From UMGS1387 sp045539625 (lineage in GTDB: Bacteria > Bacillota > Clostridia > Oscillospirales > CAG-382): 10,965 nucleotides of DNA. Each line of letters begins with the position of its first letter. The stretch's first letter is position 1. Location: NCBI GenBank assembly GCA_045539625.1, contig JAZQFS010000062.1:1-10965 (forward strand), written 5' to 3'. Positions 1 through 6,599 of the stretch are shown here, in pieces. The position numbers and the translations under genes were made by a program. A model generated the notes under the pieces. That model saw only the letters and a program-made list of their open reading frames with translations, was not told the DNA's origin and made no database searches.

Positions 1-314
1 TCGTACCACTTTGCACCCTTTACATCGGCAATTGTCTTGCCGTTGTAAATTGTGTGTACACGGCTTGCCATGGTGACACCCTCGGCTACCGTAACATTTC
101 CGTCGGGAGCAAAAAGTGAGTCGCTCTGTCCGTTCATAAAGCCAAGCTCATAGGCTGACTTTACTTCTGTTGCATACCACTGCTTTTCGGGCACGTCGGA
201 AAACTGTCCTTTATACTCGTTTGTTTTTGTAAAGCCTTTGGCACTGCAAACCGCGGTCACAGACATAACGGCTAAGGCAGTAACCAACAGCTTTTTAAAA
301 AGTATTGTTTTCAT
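1..314 (-). CDS. SLH-domain surface protein, third paralogue (5' end only, runs off left edge)
   Basis: This is the N-terminal fragment of a secreted SLH protein; 104 complete residues are visible and the frame is open at the window edge. Residues 1-25 form a Sec signal peptide: lysines at positions 2, 7 and 8, a hydrophobic stretch, and a likely signal peptidase I site after C-S-A. The cysteine is not in a valid lipobox because the residue before it is valine. From about residue 36 the protein reads as an SLH repeat (F-S-D-V-P, then W-Y-A, then A-Y-E-L-G-F-M-N-G). It matches the N terminus of the giant protein at 497-5683 almost residue for residue, so it is probably a third copy of the same architecture, although its catalytic part is not visible. 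Two ATGs are adjacent (317 and 314). The second is preferred because AGGAG then sits 7 nt upstream rather than 4. A terminator and a dedicated promoter lie just upstream. Confidence 0.9.
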   Translation of the reverse strand, partial: MKTILFKKLLVTALAVMSVTAVCSAKGFTKTNEYKGQFSDVPEKQWYATEVKSAYELGFMNGQSDSLFAPDGNVTVAEGVTMASRVHTIYNGKTIADVKGAKWY

Positions 315-318
315 CATA

Positions 319-326
319 CTTCTCCT
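319..326 (-). promoter_or_regulatory. Ribosome binding site of the left-edge SLH gene
   Basis: The minus strand reads AGGAGAAG immediately before two consecutive ATG codons. The distance from AGGAG is 4 nt to the first ATG and 7 nt to the second, which favours the second as the start. The two choices differ by one methionine. Confidence 0.75.
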
Positions 327-342
327 TTTTATTTGTATAGAA

Positions 343-371
343 ATTGTAACACAATGCAAATTCAATTTCAA
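343..371 (-). promoter_or_regulatory. Sigma-A type promoter for the left-edge SLH gene
   Basis: On the minus strand a -35 box TTGAAA (366-371) is separated by exactly 17 bp from a -10 box TACAAT (343-348). The -10 box is preceded by TGT, giving an extended -10 (TG-n). The expected start of transcription is an A near 336, which gives a leader of about 20 nt containing the AGGAG site. The preceding gene ends in a strong terminator further upstream, so this gene should be transcribed on its own. No transcript data are available; the call rests on consensus and spacing. Confidence 0.75.
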
Positions 372-453
372 TACTTGTGCATACTATTTTAACAAAACTT
401 ACGTAAAAAAAATCTTTTGTCAAAAAAACGCCGTTCAATCCTTATACTTTTTT

Positions 454-485
454 AAAAAAAAGACAGGAGCTCCACAGCTCCTGTC
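454..485 (-). terminator. Rho-independent terminator of the 1728-residue SLH/GH99-like gene
   Basis: A perfect 10-bp GC-containing stem (GACAGGAGCT paired with AGCTCCTGTC, arms 462-471 and 476-485) with a 4-nt loop is followed on the minus strand by eight consecutive T residues (461-454). It begins 11 nt after the stop codon of the gene at 497-5683. The T-run lies on the minus-strand side only, so it acts in that direction. It separates this gene from the next SLH paralogue. Confidence 0.93.
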
Positions 486-496
486 CTCATATTCAA

Positions 497-3400
497 TTAC
501 ATACAAAGCTCAATGGAAACCCATTCAAAGCTTATTCCCTCACCTACAACGGGATCAAACCTGATTTCTCTGACAGTACCCTTCCATTTTTCATTTTTTG
601 CGGTGTCGATTTCAAATACCGCAACATCGTCCGTGCTTGAAGAAATGCCGAATCTTGATGCACCGCTGAAAGGAGTTTCGTCTGTTGAAAAGAAAATCTC
701 GGCAGAAGCTCCCACAGGTATTTTTGCAGTCACTCTGATTTTCTTCACCTTTGAAGCATCAAGGTTAAGCTTTTCAAGAAACACAACATTAGGATCATTT
801 GTGCTTGAAGTTCCTTTAAATGAGCCGTCAACGGTAAGACCGTCAATACCGAAGGCTCGGAATTTGGAAGCATCGTCAAATTTTATTGTGTACATGCTGT
901 CCTCAGCAGGTGTAACGCTGTCATGAGTCGGCGTAACAACCGCTCCTGCATCAAGGCATGTAACCTTTATGTTGTCAATCATGTAAACGTGATTTACAAA
1001 GCCTGATGCAGTATCCTTGGGATCAACAAAAATTGTAAAGAAGTCGTTATCTCTGTTGGTTGAAGAGAAATTTACCGTATGAGTACAGCTGTAATGTGTC
1101 CAGCCGTCCTTGGTAGACACCCTTGTTCGGGGCTCGGGAGGATACGGGTGATCATTGCTTTCAACATCGTTATATCGGAAATTAACAGACGGAATAACAT
1201 CAATTGCATCTGCTCCGTAATGGTCGGAGACGGCTCTGAAGTCAAAGTCAACCTTATACGTTGCACCCGGCTTATAGCGTGTCTTTGCGATGAAATAAGT
1301 CCAAACTTTGCCTTTATTGTTCTTCGGTGTAACAAGGAAAGCGTGATTACCCTTTATAAGGTCATCATCGACAACCTTTACCGTTGCATTGCCCGTACCG
1401 TAGTCAAGGTCGAATTTTTCGTCCTCGGCATCGCCGTTAATTACCGTAAAGGGAGCACCGCCGTCAACCGCCAGATATGCCTTCATAGCTTCTTCCTTTG
1501 CTTTTCTTTCAGCCTCAGCCTTTGCCGCAGCCTCGGGATCTTCAAGGAAGCGAATGTAGTCAACACAATACTCACCTGCTCTGTTAGGCGGATCAAAACG
1601 AAGAATTGTTACAGTGCCCGTCCACTTTTCGTGGTCAGAAAAATCAAGAGTTACTGTATAATATCCGTCTTCGTCAGGATCAAGACCGTTAAGCGATGTG
1701 TAAACCTTCTTCTTTTCGTTAAGTCCCGATTCCTCTGAAGTGCCAAAGTACATACACACCGTTGTATCTGTCTGGTCATCTCTGTAAACAGGCTTATACC
1801 TGATTTCGGCTCTGTTGTACTTAACAGCAGGAAGATCGCACTTATCAAGAACAAGCTGAGAATCATATCTTACTCCGCCGAAAGTTGCTTCAAAGAACAT
1901 ATATCCGCCGTCAATAGCTCCGCCGCTTGCACCGCTTACTCTCCAGCCCTCGTTGTCGCCTGGTACGTCAAATTCATACTCATAAGGCTTTCTTACAGAA
2001 AGAATCTCTTCAACGTCAATGCCTCTTACATTTACCTTTACGGTGTTGCCGTCAACGGTATAATCATATTCTGCCTTTTCATAAATGTACATAATAGGAA
2101 CCATTACAAGTCCGTCAACAACTTTTATGTCTGTGGATAACTTTTCTTCCTTGCCGTCAAAAACAACCTTATCGCTGCCGACGGTAAAGCTAAATGTATG
2201 ACCTGTATATGTTTTGATGTCAAGCTTGCCGTCCCATCTGTTCCAGGTGTAGACCATCCCGTTTGTGCTGTAGAAACCTTCAGAGGGATTTGCACCCACG
2301 TATATATCTTCACCTATTCTTTCGGTAAAGGTTTTTGTGAACACATAGTCAACCCCTGCCGCATTTATCACAAAGGAATCCTTAGATTTGTCGGACAGAA
2401 GCTCTATTTTTTTAATCCAGAATTTCCCGGGTGTGCCCATAGGATCAAGTCTTATTGCCTTGATTATACCCTTCCAGTAAGCATTTTTTGACATATCGAG
2501 GTAATAGTCGATATACTCGCCGTTTTTGCCTACGGATGTACCTGCCTGTTTTGCCGCAGTCCAGGCATTTCCCGTTTCTCCCGAGAAGAATACTTCAAGT
2601 GCCGTGTTCTGTCCCACATCAGTTTTCATCTGAATGTGGATATACCTTACATCATCAGCATTGAAGAAGTTGTCCTCGGTCTGATTCATCTTGATGTGAG
2701 AATCGTTTTCAAGAGTTGATGCGGTAAGTGCCTTTTCTGCAGCATCATAGCTTGTGTCGGTAGTCTTTGCAAGCTTTGACCACTTTTTGCAGTCCTCTTC
2801 ATTTTCAAAATTCCAGCTCTTTATTACTTCATTATCTGAAACAGCCTCTGAATCGTCAATGTACATCGTTCTTCTCAAAGGCATGGAATCAATCTGATAC
2901 AGATAACCCAGACGCTTTTTCTGATTTATAGTAGGCTCAACGTCAAAATGCTTTGAATCTTTCTTGCCTGCGGCAGTAGAGAATACCTGTCTTGCCGCAT
3001 CAAGATATCCGAATTTGTTCAGATTAGTCGGAAAAATGTAATGACCTTCGCCGAATTCGTTCCACGTATTGGCAATAGCAAATTTACCCATCCATTCTTG
3101 GCCTTCACGTGCGGCAATCTTGGGAAGGTATTCGTCCCTTGCCCACTCAAACACCTTCTTATGTTCTTCTACAGTTGCAAGAGGTGTTCTTGTTTCTGTC
3201 CAGCCGATATCGTTAAAGCCTACACCAACGGAGGGTAAAAACGGTGTGTAGCCGTTATCAAAGGCTGTATTCATGCTCTTTATCTGATGAGCAGATGAGT
3301 ACGAAGCTTCGCCGAAATGATAAGCCACAAAGCCGTCGATTCCGATATAGTCGGCTTCCTTGTTTTCGGCAACAGAGCCTGAGCTTGTACCAAGGATAAT

Positions 3401-5683
3401 CATACCGTCAAAGCCGTATCGTTTAATATCCTCATGCATAAACTCAATTACTTCCTTAGCCGCCTCTGCTCCGCCCATATGCTCAATAAACTTTGGGTGA
3501 CGGTAGATGGTAAGAAGCACCTTGTTGTCAATTGTCATATAACGTGAATCGGTAAAGTACCATTCACACCAGTAAGGCCATATTTTATTAAGAAAATCGT
3601 CCTTTGTAAGTACCGAGCTCCAGTTTTCCCACATGATGCTGAATCTAACCTTGTCGGAATACTTGGCATTCATATAGCCGTCATGAAGTGCAAAGCTGAG
3701 TCTTGGCTCTTTGATGCCGTCGGAAAGATTACCGTAGTACCAGCAGAAATGCTGGAAATCATAGCCATGTTCGGCAAGGAACTTGATTTCCCAGTCTGCT
3801 ACCTCGGGAAGACCTTCGTCATAATACCCGAGAACAGGCTGAATATCCTCATATGGCGAAATGCAGTCCCAGCCGTAATGGCTTCCTTCACGCCACAGCG
3901 AGCAAATACTCATTCCGAGGTAAAAGTCATCGTCATTTACAGGTACAGGCACGGGACAGTAGTCGGTAAAGTCATAGGTTTTGTAAACCTGAACGTCATC
4001 AAACCACAATTTACCCGTTCCGTATGAAGCGATTTTTACCGTGTCAATTGTCTTTGTGCCAAGACTTACCTCAACACCCTCACGCTTGCCGTTTACACGT
4101 ATAAGTGCCTTGCCCGAATCAAGGTCTCCCTCAATTCTCACAAGATTCCATAATGTGCTGTTGAAGTCACGAACATGCTTTCCTGAGCTTGTAATTTTTC
4201 CGTCAGCAATATCAACCCTCACCGCTTCCCTGCCATCACCTGAAAGTGTGAGAGAAGCCTTCTGATTTGCAGGGCTGAGAACAAAAGTCTCATACACAAA
4301 CTGTCCGTCAACCGCATTAAATTTCTTTTGCACTGCACCTGTGTCCTGAATTACAGCACTGTTCTTATCGCAATCCGATGCACGGGTAAGGATTTTTACA
4401 TCACCCTCGGTTGTCCAGCCATAAAGCTTATCTTCTGCATTTGCAAGTCTGAAGGTATCGTTGACCGCATACTGAGTATACATATAAGTTTCAATCATAA
4501 CGATTGTAACAAGCTCCTTCTTGCCTGTCTCATATGAAACTTTCGCAAGGTTTTCGGCATCGGAAAGAGCAAATACGCCAAGCTCCTTACCGTTAAGAAC
4601 TACAAGAGCCGTCTTATTGTCAAGGTCGAATTCAATATACAAAGAGTGCTTGCCACCGACAAATGAAACGCCCGTATCCTTTGTTTCCTTTCCCGTGACT
4701 ACGTACTTTCCGTCCGAAACCGAAAATCTGAGCAGCTCTTTGTCATTTGAGTCACTGAAAACAACATGAGCACCGCTGTTATTGATGTTGATAACCGACT
4801 CAAAGCACACCTTGCCGCTTGTTTGAGGCACAACGGTTTTATAAGCTCGTGTTCCGTATTCGGGAGAGCTGTCAACAAGATTTTGCGTAGAATAATCCTG
4901 CTTTGCAGTAGTTGTCATGGCAAGATTTTCATAAGTCCAGCCCGAGGCAATATAATTTATGTTTCGGGGATTTCTGCCCATTGCATAATCGGAAATGAGA
5001 TAAACCGCCTGCTGTCTGTTGCCGTACTCAAGAAGCTTGCCCTCCTTGCGGTTTTCGGGAAGTGCAACACGGTTGATAATTGCGGCGGTTTCACTTCTTT
5101 TTATGGGGTTTGTTCCATAGAAGTTACCGTAATCGTCAGAGCCGAGAACAACGCCTGCACGGTACAGCATGAGAAGCTGTTCAAAATAAGGCTCTTCTTT
5201 GTCAACGTCGGGAATGGCATTAATGTCATTTTTGGCGGCAAAGTATTCCTTTGGCATGGAATTTGCAAACATTACCGCCATTTCGTAACGCATAATGTTG
5301 CGGTCAAAATTTTCAAACTGTCCATCGGCAATAAGACCGTTTTCCTTGGCGTAAGCGATGTACATATCGTACCAGCTTCCGCCTTTTACTTCTGCGATTG
5401 TCTTACCATTGTAGATAGAATGTACACGGCTCGCCATGGTAATACCTTCTGCCACCGTCACATTACCGTCGGGAGCAAAAAGAGTATCACTCTGACCGTT
5501 CATAAAACCAAGCTCATACGCCGACTCAACTTCTCTTGCATACCACTGATTTTCCAAAACGTCGGAAAACTTTCCTTGGGTATACTCGTTGGTTTTTGTG
5601 AAGCCTTTGGCATTTGCCGTAACTGTCAAAGAAATCACTGCCAGCGCTGATGTGCACAGCTTCAGAAATGTTGATTTTTTCAT
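497..5683 (-). CDS. Giant SLH-anchored protein with GH99/WbsX-like glycosidase domain (1728 aa)
   Basis: This is a secreted multidomain protein, probably a glycan-active enzyme bound to the cell wall. Residues 1-25 are a signal peptide (cleavage after A-N-A). Residues 38-212 are three SLH repeats, which normally bind pyruvylated wall polymer. Residues 245-410 and 420-572 are two LamG-like sandwiches, each with a D-L-D...NGK core. Residues 585-905 are a GH99/WbsX-like barrel ending in W-N-E-F-G-E-G (E876 and E879, the i/i+3 glutamate pair expected of GH99). Residues 953-1097, 1234-1382 and 1596-1727 are related beta-sandwiches with a W-x-G-[TI]...DP signature. Residues 1103-1222 resemble the copper amine oxidase N-terminal stalk domain. 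Residues 1381-1405 form a charged helical linker. Residues 1410-1576 resemble a CBM4/9 jelly roll. The start at 5683 has GGAG 8 nt upstream; an in-frame ATG at 5689 is too close to it, and one at 5743 has no ribosome site. The substrate is unknown; an alpha-mannoside is one guess from GH99. Confidence 0.95.
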   Translation of the reverse strand: MKKSTFLKLCTSALAVISLTVTANAKGFTKTNEYTQGKFSDVLENQWYAREVESAYELGFMNGQSDTLFAPDGNVTVAEGITMASRVHSIYNGKTIAEVKGGSWYDMYIAYAKENGLIADGQFENFDRNIMRYEMAVMFANSMPKEYFAAKNDINAIPDVDKEEPYFEQLLMLYRAGVVLGSDDYGNFYGTNPIKRSETAAIINRVALPENRKEGKLLEYGNRQQAVYLISDYAMGRNPRNINYIASGWTYENLAMTTTAKQDYSTQNLVDSSPEYGTRAYKTVVPQTSGKVCFESVININNSGAHVVFSDSNDKELLRFSVSDGKYVVTGKETKDTGVSFVGGKHSLYIEFDLDNKTALVVLNGKELGVFALSDAENLAKVSYETGKKELVTIVMIETYMYTQYAVNDTFRLANAEDKLYGWTTEGDVKILTRASDCDKNSAVIQDTGAVQKKFNAVDGQFVYETFVLSPANQKASLTLSGDGREAVRVDIADGKITSSGKHVRDFNSTLWNLVRIEGDLDSGKALIRVNGKREGVEVSLGTKTIDTVKIASYGTGKLWFDDVQVYKTYDFTDYCPVPVPVNDDDFYLGMSICSLWREGSHYGWDCISPYEDIQPVLGYYDEGLPEVADWEIKFLAEHGYDFQHFCWYYGNLSDGIKEPRLSFALHDGYMNAKYSDKVRFSIMWENWSSVLTKDDFLNKIWPYWCEWYFTDSRYMTIDNKVLLTIYRHPKFIEHMGGAEAAKEVIEFMHEDIKRYGFDGMIILGTSSGSVAENKEADYIGIDGFVAYHFGEASYSSAHQIKSMNTAFDNGYTPFLPSVGVGFNDIGWTETRTPLATVEEHKKVFEWARDEYLPKIAAREGQEWMGKFAIANTWNEFGEGHYIFPTNLNKFGYLDAARQVFSTAAGKKDSKHFDVEPTINQKKRLGYLYQIDSMPLRRTMYIDDSEAVSDNEVIKSWNFENEEDCKKWSKLAKTTDTSYDAAEKALTASTLENDSHIKMNQTEDNFFNADDVRYIHIQMKTDVGQNTALEVFFSGETGNAWTAAKQAGTSVGKNGEYIDYYLDMSKNAYWKGIIKAIRLDPMGTPGKFWIKKIELLSDKSKDSFVINAAGVDYVFTKTFTERIGEDIYVGANPSEGFYSTNGMVYTWNRWDGKLDIKTYTGHTFSFTVGSDKVVFDGKEEKLSTDIKVVDGLVMVPIMYIYEKAEYDYTVDGNTVKVNVRGIDVEEILSVRKPYEYEFDVPGDNEGWRVSGASGGAIDGGYMFFEATFGGVRYDSQLVLDKCDLPAVKYNRAEIRYKPVYRDDQTDTTVCMYFGTSEESGLNEKKKVYTSLNGLDPDEDGYYTVTLDFSDHEKWTGTVTILRFDPPNRAGEYCVDYIRFLEDPEAAAKAEAERKAKEEAMKAYLAVDGGAPFTVINGDAEDEKFDLDYGTGNATVKVVDDDLIKGNHAFLVTPKNNKGKVWTYFIAKTRYKPGATYKVDFDFRAVSDHYGADAIDVIPSVNFRYNDVESNDHPYPPEPRTRVSTKDGWTHYSCTHTVNFSSTNRDNDFFTIFVDPKDTASGFVNHVYMIDNIKVTCLDAGAVVTPTHDSVTPAEDSMYTIKFDDASKFRAFGIDGLTVDGSFKGTSSTNDPNVVFLEKLNLDASKVKKIRVTAKIPVGASAEIFFSTDETPFSGASRFGISSSTDDVAVFEIDTAKNEKWKGTVREIRFDPVVGEGISFEWVSIELCM

Positions 5684-5689
5684 CGTCAT

Positions 5690-5698
5690 TTCTCCTTT
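5690..5698 (-). promoter_or_regulatory. Ribosome binding site deciding the start of the 1728-residue gene
   Basis: The minus strand reads AAAGGAGAA just upstream of ATG-ACG-ATG. GGAG lies only 2 nt from the first ATG (5689) but 8 nt from the second (5683). The second is therefore the likely start and gives a clean signal peptide beginning M-K-K-S-T-F. Confidence 0.75.
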
Positions 5699-5715
5699 AT
5701 GTAATAATTGAATTA

Positions 5716-5743
5716 ATGATATACAAAAACATTCGCTCTGCAA
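5716..5743 (-). promoter_or_regulatory. Weak candidate promoter for the 1728-residue gene
   Basis: On the minus strand TTGCAG (5738-5743) is followed after 16 bp by TATCAT (5716-5721). The -10 matches consensus at five of six positions, but the -35 matches at only three of six. The gap after the HAD gene is 89 bp with no convincing terminator. The giant gene could therefore be read through from the HAD promoter, be served by this weak promoter, or both. Confidence 0.3.
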
Positions 5744-5772
5744 TGGGTTTTTTCAAGATTTATTGTTCAAAA

Positions 5773-6414
5773 TCAAAGAGTCGGAAGTTCTTTAAAATCA
5801 TAGATATAGTGGTCGCACACAGCCTTTATTTCCTCGGTATATTCTTCGCTTGACTTGTCAAAAACACCGCACACCTTCATACCTGCTGCCTTTGCGGTTT
5901 TGTCGGCATTAAAGTTATCATCAAGGAAAAGAATTTCCGAAACGTCCTTGCCTATTTTCTCTGCCGCCATTTTATAGATGTTCACATCTGCCTTTGTGGT
6001 GGAGAAATCGTCGCATGACCAAACATTATCAAACATATCAAATATTCCAAGTCTCTTAAGACAGGCATCAAGGGAAAGATGAGGACTTGCCGTAAGAACA
6101 TTAAGGCTTGCTCCCTGTTCTTTCAGCATTTTAAGCACATCAATTACATTGTCCTTTGCAGGAATGTTGTTTTTGTACTGCTCGTAGGCGTACTCATTCA
6201 TTGTGGCAATAAGCTCTTCTTCAGGCTTTTCAAGTCCCATCTGAATGTAGTATCTTGCCGTACCTGCATAACCCAGAGGCGTGATGATTTTCATAATGTC
6301 GCTGCCGTAGCTGATATTGTTTTCGTCTAAAATTCTCAGCATAACCGACACATAAGTCGGCATTGAATCAACAAGGGTTCCGTCAAAATCAAATAAATAA
6401 GTGTTGTATTTCAT
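5773..6414 (-). CDS. HAD-superfamily (subfamily IA) phosphatase, 213 aa
   Basis: This is a cytoplasmic haloacid-dehalogenase-type hydrolase, the group that includes phosphoglycolate phosphatase and beta-phosphoglucomutase; the exact substrate cannot be read from the sequence. All four HAD motifs are present. Motif I is D9-F-D11-G-T, with the nucleophile and the acid/base aspartate. Motif II is T108 in V-L-T-A-S. Motif III is K141. Motif IV is D165-D166 in L-F-L-D-D-N. Residues about 16-85 form the helical C1-type cap. There is no signal peptide, and the length is normal for the family. The start at 6414 is fixed by a strong GAGGTGAT ribosome site and by the position of motif I. The frame stays open 57 codons further upstream, but that stretch crosses the promoter and part of a terminator and is not coding. 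The gene sits between two giant SLH genes; a role in handling sugar phosphate released by them is only a guess from position. Confidence 0.93.
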   Translation of the reverse strand: MKYNTYLFDFDGTLVDSMPTYVSVMLRILDENNISYGSDIMKIITPLGYAGTARYYIQMGLEKPEEELIATMNEYAYEQYKNNIPAKDNVIDVLKMLKEQGASLNVLTASPHLSLDACLKRLGIFDMFDNVWSCDDFSTTKADVNIYKMAAEKIGKDVSEILFLDDNFNADKTAKAAGMKVCGVFDKSSEEYTEEIKAVCDHYIYDFKELPTL

Positions 6415-6418
6415 TAGT

Positions 6419-6426
6419 ATCACCTC
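6419..6426 (-). promoter_or_regulatory. Ribosome binding site of the HAD gene
   Basis: The minus strand reads GAGGTGAT four bases before ATG at 6414, a strong match to the anti-Shine-Dalgarno sequence. It fixes the start that places the HAD motif I at residues 9-13. It partly overlaps the predicted transcription start. Confidence 0.85.
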
Positions 6427-6430
6427 AAAA

Positions 6431-6459
6431 ATTATAACATATATTTTTACGCCTTTCAA
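6431..6459 (-). promoter_or_regulatory. Near-consensus extended -10 promoter for the HAD gene
   Basis: On the minus strand TTGAAA (6454-6459) is followed after exactly 17 bp by a perfect TATAAT (6431-6436), preceded by TGT (extended -10). The spacer is A/T-rich. The predicted start is near 6424, only about 10 nt before the ATG and within the ribosome binding site. This predicts strong, short-leader transcription independent of the upstream giant gene. Confidence 0.85.
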
Positions 6460-6512
6460 GGAGTTTTCACCATTTGAAAAAGCACCAAAATGTTTGTTTA
6501 CAATTATTTGCC

Positions 6513-6552
6513 AAAACGTCTTTTTACATTTTTCAAAACGTCCGAAAACGTC
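6513..6552. repeat. Three phased copies of AAAACGTC upstream of the HAD promoter
   Basis: Exact copies of the 8-mer AAAACGTC (GACGTTTT on the transcribed strand) occur at 6513-6520, 6535-6542 and 6545-6552. The centre-to-centre distances are 22 and 10 bp, close to two turns and one turn of the helix. They lie between the terminator of the upstream gene and the HAD -35 box, with the nearest copy about 54 bp upstream of it. They could be regulator sites or phased A-tracts that bend the DNA. No known operator was recognised. Confidence 0.5.
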
Positions 6553-6554
6553 AA

Positions 6555-6583
6555 GAAAACAGGGCGAAAGCCGCCCCATTTTC
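6555..6583 (-). terminator. Rho-independent terminator of the right-edge SLH gene
   Basis: The minus-strand transcript can fold into a 12-bp stem with two G-U pairs. The core is GGGCG/CGCCC (arms 6572-6576 and 6562-6566) around a 5-nt loop, and the outer part is an A-tract paired with a T-tract. The T-rich tail TGTTTTCTT follows the GC core. It begins 16 nt after the stop codon at 6600. The flanking A and T tracts make it nearly symmetrical, but no plus-strand gene ends here. Confidence 0.8.
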
Positions 6584-6599
6584 AAAAAATATTTACATT

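Noticed and set aside
238..250. Lipobox in the left-edge protein signal peptide (A-V-C-S)
   Set aside because: The residue before the cysteine is valine, which lipoprotein signal peptidase does not accept. The adjacent C-S-A-K fits signal peptidase I, as in the paralogue.
399..406. Palindrome TTACGTAA upstream of the left-edge SLH promoter as an operator
   Set aside because: It is only 8 bp, does not extend to either side, is A/T-rich and occurs once, so it could easily be chance.
418..423. Consensus -35 box TTGACA on the minus strand upstream of the left-edge SLH gene
   Set aside because: No acceptable -10 box lies 16-18 bp downstream. The TTGAAA-17-TACAAT pair nearer the gene is far better.
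4766..5650. Long plus-strand open frame of 294 codons opposite the SLH/LamG region
   Set aside because: It lies wholly antisense to a well-supported gene with clear domains. Its product has no recognisable motif, it has no evident ribosome site, and such frames arise from the codon bias of the real gene.
5684..5743. 20-codon N-terminal extension of the 1728-residue protein starting at 5743
   Set aside because: It has no ribosome site and would bury the signal peptide behind a polar stretch. The ATG at 5683 has GGAG at 8 nt and matches the paralogue's N terminus.
5725..5753. A/T-rich hairpin after the HAD gene as a terminator
   Set aside because: Only a 4-bp C-A-T-T/A-A-T-G core plus A:T tracts with a 2-nt bulge can pair. 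There is no GC-rich stem, so it is too weak to call.
6415..6585. 57-codon N-terminal extension of the HAD protein
   Set aside because: It overlaps the promoter and part of the upstream terminator. Motif I belongs near the N terminus in this family, as with the start at 6414.
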